Position numbers and translations under genes: made by a program. Of a DNA stretch of 64,000 nucleotides, positions 17,148 to 24,070 are shown in pieces. This stretch comes from Trinickia dabaoshanensis. GTDB taxonomy: Bacteria > Pseudomonadota > Gammaproteobacteria > Burkholderiales > Burkholderiaceae. Location: positions 124,001-188,000 of the forward strand of contig NZ_PNYA01000005.1 in NCBI RefSeq assembly GCF_002879885.1, in the 5' to 3' direction. The notes beneath the pieces are model-generated. The model was not told where the DNA came from, ran no database searches, and saw nothing but the letters and a program-made list of their open reading frames with translations. Within the stretch, counting starts at the first letter, position 1; every line of letters starts with the position of its first letter.

Positions 17148-18272
17148 TCACGCCTTGCCTTCGGCGTTGGCATCCTCGTCTTCTTCTCGAGGCCGCGTCT
17201 GCCAGAATCCGCTCGTCATCGTCGCGATCGACGGCGTCTCGCGCCACTCGTTCGGGCTCAGAATCTCGGCGCGCAGCACATTTGGCATCACCTGCACGTC
17301 GAACACCTCATGCACGCCGTTGTAGAACTGCAAAATGCCCAGCACTTCACCGGTGCGGGCATCGAGCGCGGCCACGCCCGCGACGAGTTTTTCCCGTTCC
17401 CGCTCGATCGGCAGGCCCTGCGGCCCGCGCTTCTCGCGCAGCTTGGACAAACCCACGAACAACACGCCGCCGTATTCGGCCAAGCCGTGCGGGAATCCGG
17501 GCAAACTGGCCAAGACGCGTTTCTCGCCCGTGCCGGGGTCGATCTGCAATACCTGCCCGCGTCCGCCTTCCAGTACGATCAGGCGGCCGCCGATGATGCG
17601 CGGCGAATGCGGCATCGAAAGGCCGCGCGCCACGATACGTCCGGAAGGGACTTCCATGAGGATGCCGCCGCCGGCCATATTCGCCCGCCATCCGAACGGC
17701 TCATTGGACTCGCCGAGCGCCGTCGCGAAACGGACTTTTCCGGCATGCAACGCCATGCCGTTCAAATGGCAGCGGTCGTCGGGCAGCGAATCGGTAATGA
17801 AAGGCGGCTGCCAAATCGACGTGAAATTGAAATAGCCGTCGATCACGCAGATGCACGAATAGCGCGTGTTGACGGCAAGCACGACCTGTTTGTCGAACGC
17901 CATGTCGTGCAAATCGAGATCGCCCGTGTAATACGTCATGCGCGGCACGAACATCGCATCGTAATAGCCCGGCCTCGCCGGGTAATGCGGCGCGAGGGTC
18001 GACACGTTCGCGAACATCATCAATTCATGAATCGTCGCGACCGCCAGCCGATTGCCCGATACGGTCATCCCCATCGAACGCGGCAACACGCACGCGGACA
18101 GGGTCGGTATTCCGTTTTCCACGCCGAGCAAGGCGACGCCCGACGGTCTTCGACTCAATGCCAACGAACATTTGAGCGAAGCGAGCACTTCTAGGAAGCG
18201 TCCGGTATCGCGCAGATTGATTAGCGCCGCGTCGTCCGCCAACTCCAAGGCGTCGGGTTGATGCTCGTCCAT
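17148..18272 (-). CDS. TIGR03032-like (DUF4915-type) protein
   Basis: A 374-residue cytoplasmic protein with a repeated beta-propeller-like pattern (GMTVSGNRLAVATIHELMMFANV, LHDMAFDKQVVLAVNTRYSCICVID, HLNGMALHAGKVRFATALGESNEPFGW, MPHSPRIIGGRLIVLEGGRGQVLQID). The segment DRCHLNGMA matches what I recall of the TIGR03032 family, often encoded near TPR-type glycosyltransferases and large surface proteins. I start at the ATG at 18272, where GGGGAG lies 12 bases upstream; the longer ORF to 18338 would need GTG. It precedes the TpsB operon on the same strand but has its own intergenic region. Function unknown. Confidence 0.7.
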   Translation of the reverse strand: MDEHQPDALELADDAALINLRDTGRFLEVLASLKCSLALSRRPSGVALLGVENGIPTLSACVLPRSMGMTVSGNRLAVATIHELMMFANVSTLAPHYPARPGYYDAMFVPRMTYYTGDLDLHDMAFDKQVVLAVNTRYSCICVIDGYFNFTSIWQPPFITDSLPDDRCHLNGMALHAGKVRFATALGESNEPFGWRANMAGGGILMEVPSGRIVARGLSMPHSPRIIGGRLIVLEGGRGQVLQIDPGTGEKRVLASLPGFPHGLAEYGGVLFVGLSKLREKRGPQGLPIEREREKLVAGVAALDARTGEVLGILQFYNGVHEVFDVQVMPNVLRAEILSPNEWRETPSIATMTSGFWQTRPREEDEDANAEGKA

Positions 18273-18653
18273 CGATCGGTCGGCTCCCCGCGTCGGCCTA
18301 TGACGCGTATATAGATTCACGATTGGTTGTGCGCGCACCGACCGGCTCGAACGTATTCGATCGGCAAACGCGGCACTCTAGTCACTAGACGGAATGCGAC
18401 GCCTAGTGCCGCACGGATTTTTTAAACTCTTTTGTCTACGCGCTTGTCATCGCGCCGACACACGACGTATCGCTCGGATCGATACGGGTTGAATCGCTTC
18501 AACCGCCTATCGTCGTATTAGATATCGCAACTTTTTATGACAGCGATCGTTTAAATGATGGACCCACGACGTGTCTCCGTATTCGCTGTGCGGGATAGGT
18601 CGTCGCGGTGCGTCCTAACGTTTACACGTGGATGCATGCGGAGAAACGTTTTC
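18273..18653. promoter_or_regulatory. Divergent intergenic region with a 13-bp palindrome
   Basis: These 381 bases separate the TIGR03032-like gene (minus) from the membrane-protein/gspK unit (plus). They contain the palindrome TCTAGT-C-ACTAGA at 18377-18389, a half-site CTAGTG at 18403-18408, an AT-rich stretch around 18418-18435, and a candidate Pho box at 18444-18461. The octamer GTCACTAG inside the palindrome recurs as its complement CTAGTGAC at 17053-17060 upstream of the TpsB operon. I see no gene here. Confidence 0.45.
18444..18461 (+). promoter_or_regulatory. Candidate Pho box upstream of the gspK unit
   Basis: TTGTCAT-CGCG-CCGACAC matches the two CTGTCA(T/C) halves of a PhoB box at 11 of 14 positions, with the required 4-base spacer. 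It points toward the membrane-protein and gspK genes. The spacer is GC-rich rather than AT-rich, which lowers confidence. Confidence 0.35.
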
Positions 18654-19211
18654 ATGTCGATTACTAGCGGGTTGATCGCGCGTCTTAAAGCGAGAAGCGT
18701 AGCGGCACGCGCCACCGAGTATCGCCAGGACGATCACGCCCCGGCGGTCCCATTGCGTTGGCGCAAACCGTGGTACGCGTGGCAACTGGCGTCATGGCTA
18801 CTGGTCACGGTGAGCGCGCCCCCCTTTTGCATCGTCGCGCTATTGCTGGCCGTCGATCCGCGCAGCGATCAACCGCTGTTCTGGCCCGGTGCCATGATCG
18901 TCGTCGCCCTCGCCAATGCGCTGGCGATCGTGCTCGCCAATCAACGGCATTACCGCAATGCATTCGTGACGCGCGCGGCGGCCGCCCGTTACGGCTTCGG
19001 CGTCGGTGCGGTTTCGGCGGCCGCCTTGTTTTTGCTGCTGGTCTGGACGACCGGCTCTATTACAACGTTGATCGATCCTTTGGCGTCGCCTCAACCGATC
19101 CTTCACCCGGCCTCGCTCGCGATCTGGGCCGCGGGTTTAGCCGCGGCCTTCGGCATATCGTCATCCGCGCATGCCAGCATCTTGCATGCTTGGCTCGCGT
19201 TCGAACCGTAA
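18654..19211 (+). CDS. Integral membrane protein of unknown function
   Basis: A 185-residue protein from the ATG at 18654 (GGAG about 11 bases upstream); longer starts at 18555 and 18636 are possible. After a basic N-terminus there are four hydrophobic segments: WQLASWLLVTVSAPPFCIVALLLAV, AMIVVALANALAIVLA, GVGAVSAAALFLLLVW and LAIWAAGLAAAFGI. I recognise no family. It is 59 bases upstream of gspK on the same strand, so it may be an accessory of the type II secretion system, but it does not look like GspL, GspM or GspN. Confidence 0.6.
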   Translation: MSITSGLIARLKARSVAARATEYRQDDHAPAVPLRWRKPWYAWQLASWLLVTVSAPPFCIVALLLAVDPRSDQPLFWPGAMIVVALANALAIVLANQRHYRNAFVTRAAAARYGFGVGAVSAAALFLLLVWTTGSITTLIDPLASPQPILHPASLAIWAAGLAAAFGISSSAHASILHAWLAFEP

Positions 19212-19270
19212 GGCATGCGGTAATCCTTTTCCCAAGCTGCCCCACGCTACGTTCAAGCCCGGACTCATCG

Positions 19271-20263
19271 ATGCATGAACCCATTAGAACGCGCGGCAAA
19301 GCCGTGCGCCGCGAGCGCGGGATCGCGATCGTGACCGTGCTGCTCGTCGTCGCGCTCACGGCCACGCTTGCCGCCAGCGTGCTGTGGCGCGAGCAAGTCG
19401 CCACGCGAGACGTCGAGAATCAACGCCTATCCGTGCAAACGATGTGGGCCGAACGCGCGGCCGTGGAATGGGCGCGCGCGGTATTGCGCGCACAGACCGC
19501 CACATCGAATGTGACCTACAGCGGGCAATCCTGGGCCGTGCCGGTGAGCGAGCTGCGGCTAGCCGGGTTCTTCCCGCCCGGCGCCGCGGCGGTCAACGGC
19601 GAACTCGCCGGCGCTTCGATCTCGGGAAGCGTCGAGGACGCCCAAGCGCGACTGAACCTCGGCGATCTAGTTCAACGGGCCGCGCCCGGGCAGCCGTGGC
19701 ATTCCAATGGGCCGGCCGTGCTCGCCTATCGACGGTTGCTGGAAGCGCTATCGCTCGATCCGGCTCTAGCAAAAAGCACCGCCGATTACATCGCTCGCTC
19801 GCTAACCCAAGCTCCCACCGAGGGGCGGTGGCCGTTACAACTGGTGAGCGCCCCCGATCTCGCCCGCGTGGACGGCTACGACGCGCACGCGATCGCGGCG
19901 CTGGCCCCGTATGTGGCCTTTTTGCCCGATATCACGACCGTCAACGCGAATACGGCGCCCGAGCCGGTACTGATGGCCGCCATCCCCACGCTATCGGCCA
20001 GTCAAGCGCACCGCATCGCCGAGCGCAGAGCTACCGCGCATTTCGTCAGTACCGGCGAACTCGCGGAATTTTTGGCGCCGGTTCAAACCGGCGCAACGTT
20101 GCCCGATGGGGCGCTCGTCGGCGTGGACAGCGGCTACTTCCTCGTCCACTGCCGCGTCCATGGCGCGCGTATCAACGTGCGTATCGATACGTTGATCGCG
20201 CGATACGGCATCGGCAACTTTAGCTGGACGCGAGTGGTTTGGGTGCATCGCCTCGCCGGCTAA
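19271..20263 (+). CDS. gspK: Type II secretion minor pseudopilin GspK
   Basis: A 330-residue protein with a class III prepilin signal: basic leader, cleavage after Gly (RRERG-IAIVTVLLVVALTAT) and no Glu at position 5 of the mature protein, which is characteristic of GspK. The body contains the usual GspK features (VEDAQARLNLGDLV near residue 120, ITTVNANTAPEPVLMAAIP, and a helix-hairpin-helix-like SASQAHRIAERRA). It caps the pseudopilus tip with GspI and GspJ. The ORF is open upstream to 18758, but the prepilin start at 19271 is clear. Its stop overlaps the stop of the convergent transposase-antitoxin fusion. Confidence 0.92.
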   Translation: MHEPIRTRGKAVRRERGIAIVTVLLVVALTATLAASVLWREQVATRDVENQRLSVQTMWAERAAVEWARAVLRAQTATSNVTYSGQSWAVPVSELRLAGFFPPGAAAVNGELAGASISGSVEDAQARLNLGDLVQRAAPGQPWHSNGPAVLAYRRLLEALSLDPALAKSTADYIARSLTQAPTEGRWPLQLVSAPDLARVDGYDAHAIAALAPYVAFLPDITTVNANTAPEPVLMAAIPTLSASQAHRIAERRATAHFVSTGELAEFLAPVQTGATLPDGALVGVDSGYFLVHCRVHGARINVRIDTLIARYGIGNFSWTRVVWVHRLAG

Positions 20264-21909
20264 TTGAACGAGCGCTCGCCGAACATCGCCTGGGCGTCGA
20301 GGCATCCATGCCCCGCGCGGTCGAGCGAAAGACGCTCGATGCTCGTTTCGCGCACCTCGCCCATCAACCGATTCCAATCGTCGATCGAAACGAGCAACGC
20401 AATCGGCCGGTTGTATTTCGTGACCATGACCAGCGATTCGTTCGCATGCCGCAGGGCGCGCGAAGGATTGGCGCTGAAATCGCGCGTGGCCATCGCGATC
20501 GTATGCGGCTTGAACGGGCCGGCGGCATGCATCTCGCCATCGTCGCGCAGCAACCGCTCCAACGTCGCCGCGCGCAAGCTCGCTTGCGTTTTCGTATAAG
20601 CGCGCTGATCTCGGCGCTTGCGTCGTTCGCTGCGCGGGTCCAGATGGATCGCCAGGCGGCCCAAGATCTCGCGCATCTCCGCGTCGGGTAGCGTATCGAA
20701 GCGTCGCCAATCCTCGGGCGGCAGCGCGATCATCATGCCCGGGTAGGCCGCGCCGATTCCCGCGGTCATATGCTGGGAGAGCTTCGCGAGTTCGCGGCGA
20801 TCGAGCTCGAGCGTCGAGGCGACGGCGCGCATCATCGTGCTCAGCATGTTGTAGGCCAGCGCGACGAACCCGCTCGCCAGCCATGTGGCCCTCGGCGCGA
20901 CGGATGCAAGGACCGTGTCGTCCACGAGTGCTTCGAGCGGGAGCGGCGCACCGTCGCGCCACGGCGTTCGGAACAGACGAATCGCTTCTGTCGCGTCGAG
21001 TTGGTGTGCCGGGGCGTTGGTCAGGATCGCGAACGTTTCATCGCCGAGTTCGCCTTCGTACTCGTTCATGCTCGCCATCGTATCGGCCAGCCGCCAAACG
21101 ATGCGCCGCAACGAGAGCGTGCCGCCTGCGTCGTCGTCGGTTTCGACCGACTGCTCATACGCCATGCCGCCGTCATAAGCACCTTCCTCGCGCGGGGCTT
21201 CGCTTTGCCGATAGGGCGCGCTCACGCCTGTGTCGCGGACGATGAACGCTGCGCCATGCCTCGGCCAGTTCATCAGCACGGCGCCGGCATCGACACCCTC
21301 GTCGACGATCCACAGCTCGCCTGGGCGAACCGATTGCAATTCGATTCGGCGACCGCGCGCGCGAGACCGGTCGTAGGGAAGCAGATCGACGATCATCGCG
21401 AGTTCCGGATCGTAGACCGGAAGGACCATCGGCGCCGATCCGATCGTACGCGCCGATTCGTCGATGGGCGCTACGCGGCCCGGGCCTTCGTCGCACACCG
21501 CGGCACTCGGCAATCCCAGCACGCGCAAGCGATACCCCGACGCGGTGGCAAGCGGCGCGCTTTTGCGCGGCATCGAAGCCGCGCGCAGCACGTCGACACT
21601 ATCGGTAATCAGCGAGCGCGCCCAATGAGGATGCACGCGGCTCATCTTGTCGTGCAGCGAGGTCACGAGCGAGCCGAATTCCGGCGCAAGGTTGCATGAG
21701 GAACGCGCAGGGCTACCCGCATGCTTTTCGATCGGGGCCAATGCCTGTACGACGAGTGCGAATACTTGTTCCCGCGTCAGTTCGTCTCCGTCCTCCTTCT
21801 CGGTCGGATCTTGCGTCGTTTCCACCTGCAACGACCACTGCATCACCAGCCTCGCCATGACTGCGGCCGGACTTTGCTCCACAAAGCGTTCCACGACCGT
21901 GCGTATCAC
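20260..21909 (-). CDS. Inactivated IS4-like transposase fused to a Phd/YefM antitoxin-like domain
   Basis: I start this 549-residue protein at a GTG at 21909 (GGAG 8 bases upstream); the frame stays open to 22074. The first ~430 residues are colinear with IS4-type transposases: VIRTVVERFVEQSPAAVMARL, GYRLRVLGLPS, VYDPELAMIVDLLPYD, GELWIVDEGVDAGAVLMNW, AAFIVRD, FVALAYNMLSTMM and YPGMMIALPPEDW. Of the DDE catalytic acids, the first (normally in an IDGNH context) and the third (normally RRRW..E) are replaced; only the Asp of WIVDEG remains. Residues about 472-518 match a Phd/YefM antitoxin (FSANPSRALRHA, VMVTKYNRPIALLVSIDDWNRLM). There are no internal stops, suggesting a domesticated DNA-binding protein rather than debris. 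Confidence 0.8.
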   Translation of the reverse strand: MIRTVVERFVEQSPAAVMARLVMQWSLQVETTQDPTEKEDGDELTREQVFALVVQALAPIEKHAGSPARSSCNLAPEFGSLVTSLHDKMSRVHPHWARSLITDSVDVLRAASMPRKSAPLATASGYRLRVLGLPSAAVCDEGPGRVAPIDESARTIGSAPMVLPVYDPELAMIVDLLPYDRSRARGRRIELQSVRPGELWIVDEGVDAGAVLMNWPRHGAAFIVRDTGVSAPYRQSEAPREEGAYDGGMAYEQSVETDDDAGGTLSLRRIVWRLADTMASMNEYEGELGDETFAILTNAPAHQLDATEAIRLFRTPWRDGAPLPLEALVDDTVLASVAPRATWLASGFVALAYNMLSTMMRAVASTLELDRRELAKLSQHMTAGIGAAYPGMMIALPPEDWRRFDTLPDAEMREILGRLAIHLDPRSERRKRRDQRAYTKTQASLRAATLERLLRDDGEMHAAGPFKPHTIAMATRDFSANPSRALRHANESLVMVTKYNRPIALLVSIDDWNRLMGEVRETSIERLSLDRAGHGCLDAQAMFGERSFN

Positions 21910-22015
21910 CTGATTCACTCCGTCAATGTTGAGTCCACCGCCATCTGGTTGATTGCCGCCAAGAGGCACTTGACGCGCACGCTTCGCCGTCCGACCATCT
22001 CGGGCAATCGGACGC

Positions 22016-22065
22016 CTCGTGGGTACCGCCTGCCGGTACCCCGGGCACGCCGAGGTACCCACGAG
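22016..22065. repeat. 12-bp-arm inverted repeat between divergent genes
   Basis: CTCGTGGGTACC at 22016-22027 is repeated inverted as GGTACCCACGAG at 22054-22065, with 26 bases between. A third GGTACC lies in the loop at 22035-22040. The right arm ends 8 bases before the ATG at 22074 and includes the only purine stretch able to act as its ribosome-binding site. The element could be an operator for the antitoxin-like domain, an RNA hairpin controlling translation, or a recombination site. Confidence 0.75.
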
Positions 22066-22073
22066 ACTCCGCA

Positions 22074-22901
22074 ATGTTCGTAGACCCCCGCGTCGCGCAC
22101 GGGCGCGCCCGTTTCGACTTGAGCCTATCTCCTCGGATGGTGGCGCAGGAGCGTCGCGCCGAGATCTCCGAGCTCGTCGCGCAGTGCATCGAGCGCTTCG
22201 CGGGACCGCGCACGCGCCGCAATTTGATGCGTTTGCTCGAACGGCAAGTCGCGCCCAAACTCGCGCGCCTTGGATTGGATCCCTATGTGGGCGCGCTCGG
22301 GCGAGAGCACGGTTTGTTCGTCAATTTTTCGACGATGAGCGGCGAGCACGGCTTGCGCGAGTTTCAACTGCAATTGACCGTCCCCGATCTCGTGCTCAGG
22401 AGCTTTGCTTCGACCGTCGTGCGGCCGCACGCCGTCGCGCGCTGCATGCAACGCAACGGCACGACCTCGCTTGCCGAGATCGAATCGCAGACGAGCGTCG
22501 CGTTCGTAATGGCTCGCGTGATGCGCGCGCTGGCGCTCGTGGAAGGCTGGAAGCAGATCGGCGTGCCGACCCGCCAAGGCCTTTTCATCGGCGAAATGAC
22601 GGCCGGTGACGATGTCTGCCTGAAGACCTATATCAAGCCGGAAGCGAACGGCCGCGGTTCGCGCTGGGACGGCTTCGCCGCGCTCTTCGATGCGATGCCG
22701 GCATGGAACGCCGATCAAATTCGGCATGGTGGCGAGCTGCTGCAGTGGATGGTCGATCATATCGTGGCTTTGCGTGAATCTGCGGCGTTATCCGATCGAT
22801 TTCCGTTTTTGCTCGAGCCGTATCGCAGCGTCGACGATCCGCTCGACGCCGCGTGGAATGCCGCGCGTGCGTCCACGGTCGATCGAGCGCTCTCTCGGTG
22901 A
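22074..22901 (+). CDS. Hypothetical protein divergent from the transposase-antitoxin fusion
   Basis: A 275-residue soluble protein I do not recognise. A helical N-terminal third (MVAQERRAEISELVAQCIERFAGPRTRRNL) is followed by strands with the motif RPHAVARCMQRNGTTSLAEIE and later WKQIGVPTRQGLFIGEM and VCLKTYIK. The HAxxRxxQR pattern followed by strands loosely recalls small RNase-type toxin folds such as DUF4258, but the protein is larger and this is speculative. The ATG at 22074 has no separate Shine-Dalgarno outside the inverted repeat; an internal ATG at 22137 is possible. The transposon-bordered segment and the divergent Phd-like domain make a toxin-like or DNA-element role worth testing. 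Confidence 0.55.
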   Translation: MFVDPRVAHGRARFDLSLSPRMVAQERRAEISELVAQCIERFAGPRTRRNLMRLLERQVAPKLARLGLDPYVGALGREHGLFVNFSTMSGEHGLREFQLQLTVPDLVLRSFASTVVRPHAVARCMQRNGTTSLAEIESQTSVAFVMARVMRALALVEGWKQIGVPTRQGLFIGEMTAGDDVCLKTYIKPEANGRGSRWDGFAALFDAMPAWNADQIRHGGELLQWMVDHIVALRESAALSDRFPFLLEPYRSVDDPLDAAWNAARASTVDRALSR

Positions 22902-23059
22902 CGCGCACGGCATGCGCGGCTGCTCTCAATAACTAGGTCGTACCGAGTGCGCTCAACCCGCATATCGCGCAGAAGATGAAATTCGCGTGGGGCCTACGCG
23001 GCTTCGGTGCGGGCTAACCGTCGGGCGAGCGGTTGTCGCTAAGGCCCGCGGCGTTTTTC

Positions 23060-23064
23060 TCGGA
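23060..23064. repeat. Target-site duplication, left copy
   Basis: TCGGA immediately left of the Tn3-type terminal repeat, identical to TCGGA at 24071-24075. Five-base duplications are the hallmark of Tn3-family transposition. Confidence 0.9.
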
Positions 23065-23104
23065 GGGGTCTCGTCGCAGAAAACAGAAAATGAAGCACGC
23101 TAAG
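23065..23104 (+). repeat. Tn3-family terminal inverted repeat, left (40 bp)
   Basis: Begins GGGGTC and ends AAGCACGCTAAG, the conserved inner end of Tn21-subgroup repeats. It is two bases longer than the usual 38. The inner 28 bases match the right repeat at 24 positions. The resolvase stop codon (23100-23102) lies within it. Confidence 0.9.
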
Positions 23105-23602
23105 CGTGCACGGAGGCCGGCACCCAGCGGTACAGTGTCGGAACGGACACACCGAGGTTCTTGGCCACGTCCTTGGGAGGAACGCCGCTGGCCAGCAGCT
23201 TCTTTGCAGACTCGACCTTGCTGTCGGTCATCTTCGGTTTTCGACCGCCCTTGCGGCCGAGTTGCTTTGCCACTTCTAGCCCGGCGCGGGTGCGCTCGAC
23301 AGTCAGCTCGCGCTCCATTTCGGCCAGGCTCGCCATGACGTGAAAGAAGAAGCGGCCGGACGGCGTGCCGGTGTCGATGGAGTCGGTAAGGCTCCTGAAC
23401 TGGACGCCTTGCCTGTGCAAATCGCCGACCAGATCAACCAGTTGCTTGACGGACCGGCCCAGCCGGTCGAGCTTCCAGACAACCAGGGTATCGCCCTCGC
23501 GCAGTCTTCAAAGACGGTGCTGCATCCCGCCTTACTCAAGGCTTCGCGTTGTAACTCCAGATTTTGAACCTGCGTCGAAATACGGGCATAACCTATCAGC
23601 AT
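23100..23602 (-). pseudogene. Tn3-type resolvase (serine recombinase), frameshifted by an internal deletion
   Basis: The frame from 23602 encodes a normal resolvase start, MLIGYARISTQVQNLELQR, with the catalytic Ser in ARIST, up to VFED. A different frame then continues with GDTLVVWKLDRLGRSVKQLVDL, MASLAEMERELTVERTRAGLE and the C-terminal helix-turn-helix VPPKDVAKNLGVSVPTLYRW. Compared with intact relatives, about 18 codons between FED and LREGD (the segment that normally reads like TISGAKAERPGL) are missing, about 55 bases, which also shifts the frame. The protein is therefore non-functional as one polypeptide. It would normally resolve transposon cointegrates at a res site. Confidence 0.88.
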
Positions 23603-23637
23603 TTCTTAATCTCGATCTTCCCGTGCTTCTCGCTCAT
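23596..23637 (-). pseudogene. 13-codon remnant at the position of a HEPN toxin gene
   Basis: The MNT antitoxin stop overlaps an ATG as ATGA, the coupling usually seen between an MNT antitoxin and its HEPN toxin. The reading frame gives only MSEKHGKIEIKKC before a stop, and the resolvase ATG (23602) lies inside it. I read this as the start of a partner gene lost when the resolvase segment was joined here. The peptide is too short to prove HEPN identity. Confidence 0.35.
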
Positions 23638-23924
23638 ACCGGCCGCGCCTCCGCGAGCACCTTGGCCCGGAACTTCGGCGGCAGGTCGTCGGGCGTCAGC
23701 AAATCGACGTGGATGCCGAGCAGCGATTCCAGCTCGACTTGCAGACCGCCCAGGTCGAACAGAGTAGCACCAGGCAACGCATCGACCAGCAGATCGATAT
23801 CACTGCCATCGTGGTCGGTGCCATGCAGCACCGAGCCGAAGACGCGCGGGTTCGCTGCGCGGAATCGGCCTACCGCTTCACGCACAGCGCTTCGCTTCAT
23901 GTCAAGCACGACGGACGGTCGCAT
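23634..23924 (-). CDS. MNT-type nucleotidyltransferase antitoxin
   Basis: A 96-residue minimal nucleotidyltransferase. The active-site motif GSxxxGxxxxxSDxD is intact (FGSVLHGTDHDGSDIDLLVD) and the C-terminal half (FDLGGLQVELESLLGIHVDLLTPDDLPPKFR) is typical. Such proteins neutralise HEPN RNase toxins by AMPylating them. I chose the ATG at 23924 because AAAGGA lies 5 bases upstream; the ATG at 23930 directly abuts that site. A good promoter (TTGAAA, 17 bases, TACCAT) lies at 23955-23983. The partner HEPN gene is missing, so this is an orphan antitoxin carried on the Tn3 mini-element. Confidence 0.85.
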   Translation of the reverse strand: MRPSVVLDMKRSAVREAVGRFRAANPRVFGSVLHGTDHDGSDIDLLVDALPGATLFDLGGLQVELESLLGIHVDLLTPDDLPPKFRAKVLAEARPV

Positions 23925-23954
23925 GAGCATCCTTTCTTATCGAAACTCGTGGAG

Positions 23955-23983
23955 ATGGTATGCACTCGAGAATAGAGTTTCAA
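23955..23983 (-). promoter_or_regulatory. Sigma-70-type promoter for the MNT antitoxin
   Basis: On the minus strand, TTGAAA (23978-23983) and TACCAT (23955-23960) are separated by exactly 17 bases, ending 31 bases before the chosen start codon at 23924. It lies in AT-rich sequence inside the mini-element. Confidence 0.55.
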
Positions 23984-24032
23984 CAACCATTTTCGAGAAT
24001 TGCAATGCTTTGGTTTCGTGTGACGCAACCGG

Positions 24033-24070
24033 CTTAGCGTGCTTTATCTTCCGTTTTCCGAGACGCCCCC
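24033..24070 (-). repeat. Tn3-family terminal inverted repeat, right (38 bp)
   Basis: Begins CTTAGCGTGCTTTAT on the plus strand and ends GACGCCCCC; its complement begins GGGGGCGTC and ends AAAGCACGCTAAG. The 38-base length is standard for the family. It supplies the last 11 codons and stop of the interrupted DUF4880 gene. Confidence 0.92.

Larger units (their letters stand above)
23065..24070. mobile_element. Tn3-family mini-transposon (1,006 bp) without transposase
   Basis: The element is bounded by Tn3/Tn21-type terminal inverted repeats (23065-23104 and 24033-24070) and flanked by a perfect 5-base direct repeat TCGGA. It contains a frameshifted resolvase gene (minus) and an MNT-type nucleotidyltransferase antitoxin gene (minus), but no tnpA, so it can move only with a transposase supplied in trans. 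Resolvase plus toxin-antitoxin modules are a known cargo arrangement of Tn3 elements. The exact target duplication suggests a fairly recent insertion, into the 3' end of the DUF4880 gene that now ends at 24034. Confidence 0.9.

Noticed and set aside
18436-18450. Pho-like tandem TTGTCTA and TTGTCAT at 18432-18450
   Set aside because: The halves are 12 bases apart instead of 11; the alternative reading 18444-18461 fits better.
20260-22901. Intact IS4 insertion sequence
   Set aside because: No flanking terminal repeats or target duplication seen around the ORF, two catalytic acids are missing, and the gene carries an extra C-terminal domain.
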